DNA of 64,000 nucleotides from positions 6,787 to 70,786 of the forward strand of contig DAOSNS010000026.1 in assembly GCA_035373625.1 (NCBI GenBank), written 5' to 3'. Source of the DNA: DSWT01 sp035373625 (lineage in GTDB: Bacteria; Chloroflexota; Anaerolineae; B4-G1; SLSP01). The notes beneath the pieces are model-generated. The model saw only the letters and a list, made by a program, of their open reading frames with translations, was not told the origin of the DNA and did not search any database. Made by a program: the position numbers and the translations under genes. Shown piece after piece: positions 24,236-33,147 of this stretch (the stretch's first letter is position 1; the number at the start of each line of letters is the position of its first letter).

Positions 24236-26344
24236 ATGGATGAAAATCGCAAACTCTGGATTGGTTTAATCGTCGCGGTGGTACTGGCGTTGATCGCGTG
24301 CACATGTTGTGTGGGTGGCGGAATTGTAGTGTTCTTACTGACACGGAACGTCCCCACCCCACCGCCGATCGAGGTGCCGTTCCTGCCCGACACCGAAACT
24401 CCCGACGAGCCGGATGATTGGGGGACGCTGCCCACACCCAGTTTGTCACCGACCTTCGATGCGCCGCTTCCGCCAGAAGCTGCCGAAACAGTAAAAGGAC
24501 TCCAGGGAATCCAGGTGCCCCCTGCTGACCTGCACGAATTGGGCATTCGTTTTCTGGGTGTCCCCGCCGATACGCCGCGCACCCTCAACACGCCGAACCC
24601 CGATTACCCCATCGGTACGCGGCGCAAATTCAATGTGTCGAACGTGGACAACGACGAGCAATTCGAGATTTACGCCACGCTGGTCTACAAAACCGAGCAC
24701 GTTTATATGTGGGTCGAAGAGGGCGTCAATGTGGACAACAACAAGCTCAAGAAAGCCGCCGATCTCTTCGAGAAACATACCTACCCCACCAACCGCGAAT
24801 TCTTCGGCTCAGAGTGGACGCCCGGCGTGGATAACGACCCGCACCTGAGCATTCTGCACGCCCGCAACCTGGGCGATACGGTCGCCGGGTACTTCTCCAG
24901 CCCCGATTCTTTTGTGCGTGCTGTGCGCCCGGACTCCAATGAGATGGAGATGTTCTACATCAATGTCGAAAACGTGACCATCGGCGATGAATTTTACAAT
25001 GGCGTCCTGGCCCATGAGTTCCAGCACATGATCCACTGGAACAACGACCGCAATGAAACGAGCTGGATCAACGAAGGGTGCTCCGAGCTGGCAATGGAAC
25101 TGAATAACCGCGCCTATCCCGGCGGACACTACGACGTCGGTGGCAGCGAGTATGCTTACCTGCGCCGGCCCGACACACAGCTGACCACCTGGCCTGAGGG
25201 CACTGCCGGCGACGCTTCGTCTAACTACGGCGCGTCGTATCTCTTTATGAATTACTTCCTCGATCACTTCGGCGAAAACGCGACCAAAGCCCTTGTCAGT
25301 CGCAGCGAGAATGGCATGGAAAGCGTGGATAAAACGCTTGCAGAAAACCTGGGATTACAGCTTACTCATGCAGACGTTTTTGCGAACTGGGTCATCGCCA
25401 ATCTGCTGGACGACTCCACCCTCGATGCCGGCCAATACGGCTACAAAGATATTGACATCGGCAAACCCCGCATAGACGCTACCTATCGCACGAAAAATAT
25501 GCCGATCACCAAACGCAACACGGTTAGTCAGTACGGTGTGGACTATATCAAGGTTGAAGGTAAAACACCGGTACGTTTCACCTTCACCGGTGCCACCCAA
25601 ACCGTGCTGATGGATACGCAAGCTCACAGCGGCAAGTACCTCTGGTGGGCCAGCCGCGAAGACGAATCCGATGCACGCCTCACGCGCCTGGTAGATCTTC
25701 GCAACGCGACAACGGCGGAACTGCGTTTTTGGGCGTGGTATTTCATCGAGGAGGATTGGGATTACGCTTATGTCGTCGTCGGCACAACAGATTCAGGCGA
25801 TATTCCCGATGATCTCAGCTCAAACACGATCAAGTGGAAGATTCTTGATGACAACAGGCTAGATTGCCGCACCACCAATCCGCAGGGGAACAACTACGGC
25901 TGCGGGCTAACCGGCAAGAGCGCCAACTGGGTGCAATTGACCGCCGACCTTTCCGCATACACCGGTCAGGAAATCGCCCTGCGCTTCGAATACATCACCG
26001 ATGCCGCCGTCAACCAGGCCGGGTTCGCCGTGGATGATGTGGAAATTGTCGCGGACGGGCAAACACTGTTCAGCGACGATATGGAAGCCGACGACAACCA
26101 TTGGATCAGCGAAGGCTTTTTGCGCCACGCCAACATCCTTCCCCAACAATGGATTGTGCAACTTGTCACCTACGGCGACAGGCCGGAGGTGCAGCGGCTG
26201 CTGATGCTCAATGGAACTTCAGGAGAATGGACCATCCCCCTAAACAACCAACAAAATGAAGCCGTCATCGTCATTTCGGCGTTGGCGCCGGTGACGACGG
26301 AAATAGCGACATACGAGATCTCCCTCACCCAGGTACAAGAATGA
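24236..26344 (+). CDS. membrane-anchored zinc metalloprotease (immune inhibitor A-like)
   Basis: 702 residues. An N-terminal helix ('LIVAVVLALIACTCCVGGGIVVF' region) with a possible lipobox, then a Pro/Thr-rich stalk (38-80). The zinc site is HEFQH (260-264), with Glu280 in 'SWINEGCSEL' as likely third ligand. C-terminal beta-rich segments ('GKYLWWASREDES', 'ALRFEYITDAAVNQAGFAVDDV') resemble the MAM-like domain of immune inhibitor A proteases. Expected to act outside the cell on proteins. Its stop overlaps the start of the methyltransferase gene as ATGA. Confidence 0.82.
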   Translation: MDENRKLWIGLIVAVVLALIACTCCVGGGIVVFLLTRNVPTPPPIEVPFLPDTETPDEPDDWGTLPTPSLSPTFDAPLPPEAAETVKGLQGIQVPPADLHELGIRFLGVPADTPRTLNTPNPDYPIGTRRKFNVSNVDNDEQFEIYATLVYKTEHVYMWVEEGVNVDNNKLKKAADLFEKHTYPTNREFFGSEWTPGVDNDPHLSILHARNLGDTVAGYFSSPDSFVRAVRPDSNEMEMFYINVENVTIGDEFYNGVLAHEFQHMIHWNNDRNETSWINEGCSELAMELNNRAYPGGHYDVGGSEYAYLRRPDTQLTTWPEGTAGDASSNYGASYLFMNYFLDHFGENATKALVSRSENGMESVDKTLAENLGLQLTHADVFANWVIANLLDDSTLDAGQYGYKDIDIGKPRIDATYRTKNMPITKRNTVSQYGVDYIKVEGKTPVRFTFTGATQTVLMDTQAHSGKYLWWASREDESDARLTRLVDLRNATTAELRFWAWYFIEEDWDYAYVVVGTTDSGDIPDDLSSNTIKWKILDDNRLDCRTTNPQGNNYGCGLTGKSANWVQLTADLSAYTGQEIALRFEYITDAAVNQAGFAVDDVEIVADGQTLFSDDMEADDNHWISEGFLRHANILPQQWIVQLVTYGDRPEVQRLLMLNGTSGEWTIPLNNQQNEAVIVISALAPVTTEIATYEISLTQVQE

Positions 26345-27531
26345 GTGAAACGAAAACGGTTGCAGTTCAACGTGGCTACGCCATCCTCTCGGCGCAGGAA
26401 GCCCGTGAGATCGGGCGACTCTGGTTATCCGAGCACGAATTAGAAAATGCCATCGTCTTCGGATTGCCAGAAGTTGACGACCGTTACCATGTCTGGCGTG
26501 TGCCCTTGCTCAATTGGGCTAACCATGAAAGGGTCGGCGAAATTGTAATTGATGCTTACACGACGCTGCTGCTCAAGGAACAAACGACCGACCCGGAAAT
26601 CATCGTTGCCCGACTCTTAGGGAGACACCACAACAACGTTGTCAAAAAACACATTCCTCAGAAAAAATCATATATCTTTTCAAACCTACGGAACACCATC
26701 GCTTGTGGAGATAGCGAAAACATCCTGGCCGATTTGCCAGCGCAATCTGTAGACTTGATTTTTACATCTCCCCCCTACTATAACGCACGACCGGAATACG
26801 AAGAATATACAACCTACGAGGAATACCTCTGGAAAATGCGCCGTGTGATTCAAGAGGCCCATCGTGTCCTGAATGAGGGACGTATTTTTGCTATCAACGT
26901 CAGCCCTATCCTCATTCGTCGCCCTAATCGCAACGCCTCCTCACAACGATTGGCCTTACCTTTTGATTTACATCACATTTTCATCGAGGAGGGGTACGAT
27001 TTTCTTGACGATATTATCTGGATCAAACCGGAAGGCGCCGGCTGGGCGACCGGGCGTGGACGCCGTTTCGCCGCAGATCGCAACCCCATGCAATACAAAC
27101 CGGTTCCGGTGACTGAGTATATCCTGGTCTATCGCAAACATACGCACCAACTCATTGACTGGAATATCCGTTCCTACAGTCCTGAAATACGTGAAGCCTC
27201 AAAGATCGGCGAAGATTATGAGCGGACCAATGTCTGGTATATCCAACCTTCTTACGACACTCGTCACCCGGCTATTTTCCCGCTCGAGCTTGCAGAGAAG
27301 GTCATCCGGTACTACTCTTTCGTCAATGACGTTGTTTTGGACCCCTTTGCTGGCATTGGCACAACCGGAAAAGCAGCGGCGCTTCTAAAACGCCGCTTTG
27401 TATTGATCGAAAAAGAGCGCGAGTATGTTGATATTATTCGTGAGGAGAGCAAAAACTGGTTGGGCAAAGTAGCAGCACAAATACAAGTTATCAATGCCGC
27501 ACCTATTGATGTATCAGATAGACTTTTTTGA
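26341..27531 (+). CDS. DNA methyltransferase (beta-class, probably N4-cytosine) with extra N-terminal domain
   Basis: 396 residues. Catalytic motif IV 'FTSPPYYNAR' (about 141-150) precedes the AdoMet motif I 'DPFAGIGTTGKAA' (from about 334), the permuted beta-class order; SPPY favours m4C over m6A. Residues ~1-95 are unrelated to methyltransferases and contain 'VWRVPLLNW..HERVGEIVIDAYT', reminiscent of PepSY-like domains (low certainty). The start overlaps the metalloprotease stop; the stop overlaps the next gene. The region is visibly more A+T-rich than its flanks, consistent with acquisition. Expected to protect the site cut by the next gene product. Confidence 0.85.
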   Translation: MSETKTVAVQRGYAILSAQEAREIGRLWLSEHELENAIVFGLPEVDDRYHVWRVPLLNWANHERVGEIVIDAYTTLLLKEQTTDPEIIVARLLGRHHNNVVKKHIPQKKSYIFSNLRNTIACGDSENILADLPAQSVDLIFTSPPYYNARPEYEEYTTYEEYLWKMRRVIQEAHRVLNEGRIFAINVSPILIRRPNRNASSQRLALPFDLHHIFIEEGYDFLDDIIWIKPEGAGWATGRGRRFAADRNPMQYKPVPVTEYILVYRKHTHQLIDWNIRSYSPEIREASKIGEDYERTNVWYIQPSYDTRHPAIFPLELAEKVIRYYSFVNDVVLDPFAGIGTTGKAAALLKRRFVLIEKEREYVDIIREESKNWLGKVAAQIQVINAAPIDVSDRLF

Positions 27532-28640
27532 AAAATGTACCTATGGGAACCACATTTGAACTTCCTTCAGAATATATTGCCATCGTCAATGCCGACCGTG
27601 CCACATTGGCGCAAACGTTAGGTTGGACGCTCATTCGTCAAGTCGTATACGATGTTCTGTGTGGTGAAAACATCCGTAATCTCACGGAGAAACTTACCCC
27701 TCGCCGTTTGGCGATGCTCAATGCAGCATTTTTGGTATGGCTACTTGATCAAAAAGACCCGGACAAACTATTTGAACAGGCCGCCAAAACACTACAAGGC
27801 CAGAACCTTGCCAAAGCTGAGCGTTGGACAGCTCAATGGGTTTTAGGACTCACCGATAAAGCACGCCAGAATATCTTACGCGATAAATCCGTAGCTGTAG
27901 ATGAATACGTAAGAGAATATCGCAATACAATCCGGGAAGTTGCCCAGGAAAGCCTTAACACGTTTGGCGAACTACAAGGTAATCTGCAAATAGGTTCCCA
28001 TGGCCAATCTGTGGAATGGCAGTTCTTCCTGGAGTTACTGAGTGCCATCGGTGCGCAGACACTGACTGTAAGAGGTTCGGAGAAATCTCTGTATGGCAAA
28101 TTCTTTGAGCCGCTGGTCTTGGGGACACTGCTGCATTGCCTGGGATTTCAAATGATCCCAGGCCCCCAAAAAGTTCCCCATAATCCACAAAAAGTGTTCT
28201 GGTTATCCTCACAAACCCAGAAAAGAGAAAGCGATGCCACACTCATCTACCGTCCTGGAAAGGGTGTGCGCTTTGATATCGGCTTCATCGGCAGAGGAAA
28301 CCCTGAGATTTCGCTGGATAAGGTCTCACGCTTTGAACGCCAATCGGAGATTCACGATCACGCCTATGATATTCTAACCATTATCCTCGTTGATCGCATT
28401 GGTGAGAACAGCCGTATTCGGGAACAGGCGCGGCTCATTCATGGGTATATTGTACAAATGAGTATGAGCTTTTGGCCTAGAAATGTTGCACAGATATTGC
28501 AACAAGAAGTCGGTTTCACGCACCCATTACTCACTTTGGACACTCCTGACCTGAGCGAATATTTACGGAAATGTGTGGCTCTGGCGCCACTGGAAACATT
28601 TCTTTTCTATGGAAGACATGAGGCCAATTCAAATGAATGA
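27528..28640 (+). CDS. probable type II restriction endonuclease
   Basis: 370 residues. Start is TTG overlapping the methyltransferase stop (TTGA); an ATG at 27543 is the alternative. No confident motif, but 'RESDATLIYR..KGVRFDIGFIG.....EISLDK' looks like a PD-(D/E)xK-type acidic/Lys arrangement, and position directly after an m4C-type methyltransferase supports the role. Length and partner recall the CfrBI family (C^CWWGG), an uncertain resemblance I could not check. It would cleave unmethylated DNA. Its stop overlaps the murI start by eight bases. A+T-rich like the methyltransferase gene. Confidence 0.6.
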   Translation: MKNVPMGTTFELPSEYIAIVNADRATLAQTLGWTLIRQVVYDVLCGENIRNLTEKLTPRRLAMLNAAFLVWLLDQKDPDKLFEQAAKTLQGQNLAKAERWTAQWVLGLTDKARQNILRDKSVAVDEYVREYRNTIREVAQESLNTFGELQGNLQIGSHGQSVEWQFFLELLSAIGAQTLTVRGSEKSLYGKFFEPLVLGTLLHCLGFQMIPGPQKVPHNPQKVFWLSSQTQKRESDATLIYRPGKGVRFDIGFIGRGNPEISLDKVSRFERQSEIHDHAYDILTIILVDRIGENSRIREQARLIHGYIVQMSMSFWPRNVAQILQQEVGFTHPLLTLDTPDLSEYLRKCVALAPLETFLFYGRHEANSNE

Positions 28641-29427
28641 CCCAATCGGGGTCTTTGACTCCGGTGTAGGGGGATTGTCGGTGTGGCGCGAGATTGTGCG
28701 CCAGTTGCCGGCCGAAAATACGCTGTATGTGGCCGATCAGGCGCACATTCCTTATGGGCAACGCACGTTAGACGAGGTGCGCCGGCTGACGGAAAACGTG
28801 ACGCGCTTCCTGCTGGCCCAGAAGGCGAAGCTCATCGTGGTGGCCTGCAACACGGCTTCCGGCGCGGCACTCCATGCGCTACGGAAGAAATTCCCCGACA
28901 TCCCTTTCGTGGGCATGGAGCCGGCCGTCAAGCCTGCCGTGGAGCACACGCGCACCGGTGCAATCGGCGTGATCGCCACACCGATCACATTCCAGGGCGA
29001 CCTGTTCGCCGGATTGGTGGCGCGCTTTGGCAACGGCGTCAAATTACACACCCAGGCGTGCCCGGGCCTCGTCGAGGCAGTGGAAGCCGGTGCGCTGGAC
29101 TCGCCGGAAACCGAGGCCCTGCTGCGGCGTTATCTCGCCCCCTTGCTCGATGCCGGCATTGATCAACTGGTGCTGGGATGCACCCACTATCCATTCCTGA
29201 GCCAGACCATTCAGCGTATTGTCGGGCCGGACGTAGCGTTGATTGACCCTGCCCCCGCCGTCGCCCGGCAGGTCGGCCGCGTGCTGACCCAGCGTGGACT
29301 TGCGGCGCCGCCCACCCAACAGGGACAGCATCGCTTCTACACCAGCGGGGATGCAGCAGAATTCTCCGCCATAGCACGTCGGTTGCTTGGCGGTGAGCAG
29401 TTGGCTGTAACAACCGTATCAATCTAA
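28633..29427 (+). CDS. murI: glutamate racemase
   Basis: 264 residues. It makes D-glutamate for peptidoglycan. Both catalytic cysteines are visible: 'VVACNTASGAAL' and 'LGCTHYPFL', along with 'GVFDSGVGGLSV' at the N-terminus and 'ADQAHIPYG'. The ATG at 28633 follows GAGG by about ten bases; the frame runs further upstream inside the restriction gene but family alignment starts at 'MNDPIGVFDSG'. No separate promoter is visible, so expression seems to depend on the metalloprotease-RM transcript or on coupling to the restriction gene. Confidence 0.92.
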   Translation: MNDPIGVFDSGVGGLSVWREIVRQLPAENTLYVADQAHIPYGQRTLDEVRRLTENVTRFLLAQKAKLIVVACNTASGAALHALRKKFPDIPFVGMEPAVKPAVEHTRTGAIGVIATPITFQGDLFAGLVARFGNGVKLHTQACPGLVEAVEAGALDSPETEALLRRYLAPLLDAGIDQLVLGCTHYPFLSQTIQRIVGPDVALIDPAPAVARQVGRVLTQRGLAAPPTQQGQHRFYTSGDAAEFSAIARRLLGGEQLAVTTVSI

Positions 29428-29484
29428 CTATATAACCACTTACTAATGAAAGTAACGTTCAAACGGCTTTTCAGGGGAGGTACG

Positions 29485-31245
29485 ATGCTAAGAATTACCC
29501 GCTTTTTGAGTTTGGTGATGTGCCTATGTCTTATCGTTGCCTGTCAAAGCTACAAGCCGACCGTGTCCCCCACCGCCACCTTACCGGCAATCTCACCCAC
29601 CGTCGAACCTTCCCCCACACCACGCCCCACCACCGCGCCGCCTACACCAACGGCGACGCCCCGTCCCCTCAATCTTGTGCTCGCACAGCCGCGTCCACCC
29701 CAAAGCGTCGCGCCGGTGGGGATGGACGGCAGCCTCGTTTCAGGGACGGCCGGCATGCCCTGGTGGAACGATACCGTCTTCTACGAGATCTTCGTGCGCA
29801 GCTTTTATGACAGCAACGGAGACGGCATCGGTGACCTCAACGGCTTGATCGAAAAGCTGGACTATCTCAACGACGGCGATCCCACCACCACCGCTGATCT
29901 GGGGATTACCGGGATATGGCTGATGCCGATTATGAAATCCCCCAGCTACCACGGCTATGATGTGACCGACTATTACACCGTCAATCCAGAATACGGCACC
30001 AACGCCGACTTCAAACGGCTGATGGAAGAAGCCCACAAACGCGGTATTTATGTCATCATTGACCTGGTACTCAATCACACCTCCGCACAACACCCGTGGT
30101 TCATCGAGGCGCAGGACCCAAACTCGGAGCGGCGTGACTGGTATTTGTGGAACGAAACCGGCGGTTCAGGCTGGCACCGATCTCCCAACGGCGGCTACTA
30201 CTTCGGCCTGTTCTGGGATCAGATGCCCGATTTGAATTACAACAACCCCGAAGTGACCGCCGAAATGCTCAATGTCACCCGCTTTTGGCTGGAGGAGATG
30301 GGCGTGGACGGGTTCCGTCTGGATGCCATCAAACATTTGATCGAAGAGGGCACGCAGACGGAAAACACGCCGGCGACGTTGCGCTGGTTCGAGACGTTCT
30401 ACGACTTTTACAAAAGCGTCAATCCGCACGCCTTCACCGTCGCCGAAGTCTGGAGCCCCACCCAGGTTGTTGCGAAGTACACCGGCAGGAAAGTTGACAT
30501 CTGCTTTGAATTCGATCTGGCGGAGGCTTTCAAGGATTCTGCGTTCCGGGGACGTCCGGCGGGCCTGATGTTGACCCAGGAAACCGTCATCGCGGCCTAT
30601 CCGCCGGGACAATACGCGACCTTTCTGGCCAATCACGACCAGTCGCGCACACGCTCATCCATGATGAACGATGAGCAGGCTAAAGTCGCGGCAACGCTCC
30701 AGCTCACATTTTCCGGTGTGCCGTTTATCTACTACGGGGAAGAAATCGGCATGCAGGGTGCCAAGCCCGACGAGAATATTCGTCGCCCAATGCAATGGAC
30801 ACCCGAAGGCGGCTTCAGCACGGGGACGCCCTGGCGTGGCTATCACGAAGATTATCCCACGCGCAACATCGCCATGCAGGATGCCGCACCGGATTCCATC
30901 CTCAACCACTACCGCACGCTGGTCGCCCTGCGCAACCAGCACGCCGCCCTGCGCGTCGGCGACTGGCAGCCGGTAAAGACCGACCCCCTCACGGTCTACA
31001 GCTACATCCGCGCCGCTGAGGATGAGGTGATCCTGGTGGTAATCAACCTGAGCGGCAAAGCCATCGAAGATTACACACTTGAGCTTGCCGAGGGGCCATT
31101 CACGGCAGACATGCAACCGGCATTTTTGATGGGCGACGGCACGCTGTACATGCCACCGGTCAATGCCAAAGGCGGCTTCGACGCCTATCGTCCGGTGACT
31201 CCCCTGCCCCCCTATGGCAGTCTCATCATTCAGTTTATGCCGTAG
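29485..31245 (+). CDS. secreted GH13 alpha-amylase family lipoprotein
   Basis: 586 residues. A lipoprotein signal ends 'LCLIVAC' (Cys 20), then a Pro/Thr linker (25-60). The GH13 barrel begins 'WWNDTVFYEIFVRSFYDSNGDGIGD'-like (key residues) and has the four conserved regions: 'DLVLNHTS', 'GFRLDAIKH' (nucleophile Asp280), 'FTVAEVW' (acid Glu321) and 'LANHDQSR' (Asp385). It would hydrolyse or transfer alpha-glucans outside the cell. GGGGAGG lies before this ATG; an upstream ATG at 29446 has no ribosome site. AACGTT words occur just upstream. Confidence 0.92.
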   Translation: MLRITRFLSLVMCLCLIVACQSYKPTVSPTATLPAISPTVEPSPTPRPTTAPPTPTATPRPLNLVLAQPRPPQSVAPVGMDGSLVSGTAGMPWWNDTVFYEIFVRSFYDSNGDGIGDLNGLIEKLDYLNDGDPTTTADLGITGIWLMPIMKSPSYHGYDVTDYYTVNPEYGTNADFKRLMEEAHKRGIYVIIDLVLNHTSAQHPWFIEAQDPNSERRDWYLWNETGGSGWHRSPNGGYYFGLFWDQMPDLNYNNPEVTAEMLNVTRFWLEEMGVDGFRLDAIKHLIEEGTQTENTPATLRWFETFYDFYKSVNPHAFTVAEVWSPTQVVAKYTGRKVDICFEFDLAEAFKDSAFRGRPAGLMLTQETVIAAYPPGQYATFLANHDQSRTRSSMMNDEQAKVAATLQLTFSGVPFIYYGEEIGMQGAKPDENIRRPMQWTPEGGFSTGTPWRGYHEDYPTRNIAMQDAAPDSILNHYRTLVALRNQHAALRVGDWQPVKTDPLTVYSYIRAAEDEVILVVINLSGKAIEDYTLELAEGPFTADMQPAFLMGDGTLYMPPVNAKGGFDAYRPVTPLPPYGSLIIQFMP

Positions 31246-31263
31246 CTGCGGTATCGGCTCAAG

Positions 31264-31767
31264 TCACGGCTTGTTAGACAGACAAAGCGCATCGAACAGC
31301 GGGCGAAACGTGGCATAGGTATCGTCCAGCGATTGAGGGATGACGCGCGTCTCGCCGATCACGGTCATATAGTTCACGTCGCCGGCCCAGCGCGGGACGA
31401 TGTGCAGGTGAATGTGTTCCGCCACACCTGCGCCTGCCACACTGCCCTCATTCACGCCGATATTGAAGCCCTGCGGCTTGAAAACCTGCCGCAAGAGACG
31501 CAGGCAATGCTGCACCAGTTGCATCATCTCCAGAAGCGTCGCGTCATCCAGCCCTTCCAGGGTCCCCGTGTGCGTGTAGGGGACGACCATGATATGCCCG
31601 TTGGTGTAGGGGAAACGGTTCAACATCACCGCGCAATGTGTGCCGCGATAAAGAATATGCTCAGCAGCATCGGCTTGCGCCAGTTTGTGGCAGAAAAGAC
31701 AGCCGTTGAGTCGAGTATTTTCGCCACGCAAATAGGGCATGCGCCACGGCGCCCACAATTGTTTCAT
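31264..31767 (-). CDS. HIT family nucleotide hydrolase/transferase
   Basis: 167 residues. The HIT motif is 'HIHLHIVPRW', with 'NEGSVAGAGVAE' before it and a Cys pair near the N-terminus ('CLFCHKL') that usually binds zinc with downstream His. This layout fits the Ap4A phosphorylase/HIT-like group acting on dinucleoside polyphosphates or adenylates. Only 17 bases separate it from the ATPase gamma gene, so it is likely the last gene of the ATPase operon. GTGAGG before the ATG. Confidence 0.87.
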   Translation of the reverse strand: MKQLWAPWRMPYLRGENTRLNGCLFCHKLAQADAAEHILYRGTHCAVMLNRFPYTNGHIMVVPYTHTGTLEGLDDATLLEMMQLVQHCLRLLRQVFKPQGFNIGVNEGSVAGAGVAEHIHLHIVPRWAGDVNYMTVIGETRVIPQSLDDTYATFRPLFDALCLSNKP

Positions 31768-31784
31768 CGTTAGCCTCACTTATA

Positions 31785-32720
31785 CTAAGATTCGGGTCGG
31801 TGTTCTCTTTCCAGAAGTCCTGCGCCAACCGCGAGTTCCTGCATTTCACGGGTGATAGTCTGACGACGCACGGATTGGAGTTCCAGCGTCAATTCTTCAA
31901 CCAGACGCTCGACATTCTGCGTTGCGGATTCCATCAATTGAAAGCGTGCCGCATGCTCCGCAGCCGCCGCGTTCAACAGCAAGGTGTAGAAGCTAAGCGT
32001 CGTCCACTGCGCGACGATATGCGCATAAAGGCGCAAGGGGTCCGTCTCGATGATGTAGGGTGCAGTCGCCCCTGCAGCCGCCGTGAGTGAAACGGGGGAC
32101 GGCAATTCCGGCGGCAGCAGACGCGAGAGTGTCGCAGTATAACGTCCGGGGCCGGCATAAGCGTTATAGAGTACATCCACGGCGTCAATCTCAAAGGCTT
32201 CGTACTGCTGCAACCACGTGCGGGTCAACCGGTACGCCAGCTCAAAGGTCGGCAAGCGCGTCACGGGTAATTTTTGTGACCGGTGCGGCGAACATTTTTG
32301 CCGTTGGCAGGTGCGAACCAACCGCGACCCGAGGGCCATGATTTCGACGGTGAAACCGCGCTGCGCTTGCTCCTGCATATAGGCAATAGTGCGCTCGACA
32401 AGTACCGCGTTATAACGTCCACACAACCCGCGCTCGCTGCCAATGACGACAACAACCGCATGTCCAGCATCCGCCGGCCCCGACGTAACCGCACGCTCAT
32501 GCAGGCGTAACCGTCGAGGACGCGCCGCCGGCTTCTGGAGATAGGGCAACACAGCGGGCAACAGGGCCAACAAGCGTCCGCCGTAGCCTTCCAGGCCGCG
32601 TAAGCGGTTGAGTGCCATTTGCCAGCTTCCCAGTGAGATCGTCCGCAGCGCCGCCAAAATCGGGCCGACACTACGGATGTTGTCCAAGCGGTTCCGGATA
32701 CGTTCCAGGTCTTGCGCCAT
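31785..32720 (-). CDS. atpG: N-type ATPase gamma subunit
   Basis: 311 residues. The two helical ends that make the rotor coiled coil are visible ('LERIRNRLDNIRSVGPILAALRTIS' region and 'MESATQNVERLVEELTLELQSVRRQTITREM' region, shortened here), with the family's 'GSERGLCGRYN' loop. The sequence is diverged from ordinary gamma subunits, in line with N-type ATPases. It starts three bases after the PII-like gene. Last ATPase subunit gene of the operon, as in the described N-ATPase order D-C-Q-R-B-E-F-A-G. Confidence 0.85.
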   Translation of the reverse strand: MAQDLERIRNRLDNIRSVGPILAALRTISLGSWQMALNRLRGLEGYGGRLLALLPAVLPYLQKPAARPRRLRLHERAVTSGPADAGHAVVVVIGSERGLCGRYNAVLVERTIAYMQEQAQRGFTVEIMALGSRLVRTCQRQKCSPHRSQKLPVTRLPTFELAYRLTRTWLQQYEAFEIDAVDVLYNAYAGPGRYTATLSRLLPPELPSPVSLTAAAGATAPYIIETDPLRLYAHIVAQWTTLSFYTLLLNAAAAEHAARFQLMESATQNVERLVEELTLELQSVRRQTITREMQELAVGAGLLEREHRPES

Positions 32721-32723
32721 CGT

Positions 32724-33059
32724 TTACCTGTATGCCTCAAAACGCTCCAAATCCCAGACAAAGACTACGGCGCCACCGATATATGTTGTCTGTGGACCCA
32801 GCAAGCTGGTGGGGAATCCACCTGTCGGCGATTCTTCCCCTGGCTCCAATTCAATCTGTGTGCGGCAGTTGTCACGGATAATTTTCAAAATGTGATCCAG
32901 GTCTTTTTCCTGGACGGCAATGAAAAGCATCTCCTGCGCCTGTCGCAACATCCCGCCACGGCTATCGGTAAACGTCGCTGTGTATCCCGCTGCAATCAAT
33001 GCCTCAATCACATGATTGGCCTGATCGTGGGGGATAATCGCCATCACCATTTTGCGCAT
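32724..33059 (-). CDS. PII-like protein of the cyclic-di-AMP receptor family (DarA/PstA, DUF970)
   Basis: 111 residues from the ATG at 33059 (GGAGAG upstream). It matches the pattern of DarA/PstA: 'VMAIIPHDQANHVIEALIAAGY', 'RGGML' at the loop where family members have TGGFL, 'ILKIIRDNCRT' and the C-terminal 'GGAVVFVWDLERFEAY'. Known members are PII-fold trimers that bind c-di-AMP, a signal of K+ and osmotic state. Here it sits between atpA (88-base gap) and atpG (3-base gap). Ligand binding is not shown by sequence alone. Confidence 0.82.
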   Translation of the reverse strand: MRKMVMAIIPHDQANHVIEALIAAGYTATFTDSRGGMLRQAQEMLFIAVQEKDLDHILKIIRDNCRTQIELEPGEESPTGGFPTSLLGPQTTYIGGAVVFVWDLERFEAYR

Positions 33060-33147
33060 ACAGCTCTCCATGAAAATTGTCTGAACGTTGACACGTTAGA
33101 AGACTGCTATTGAGTTAAAAATCCGTCAGAATCCGTTGACAAAATCT

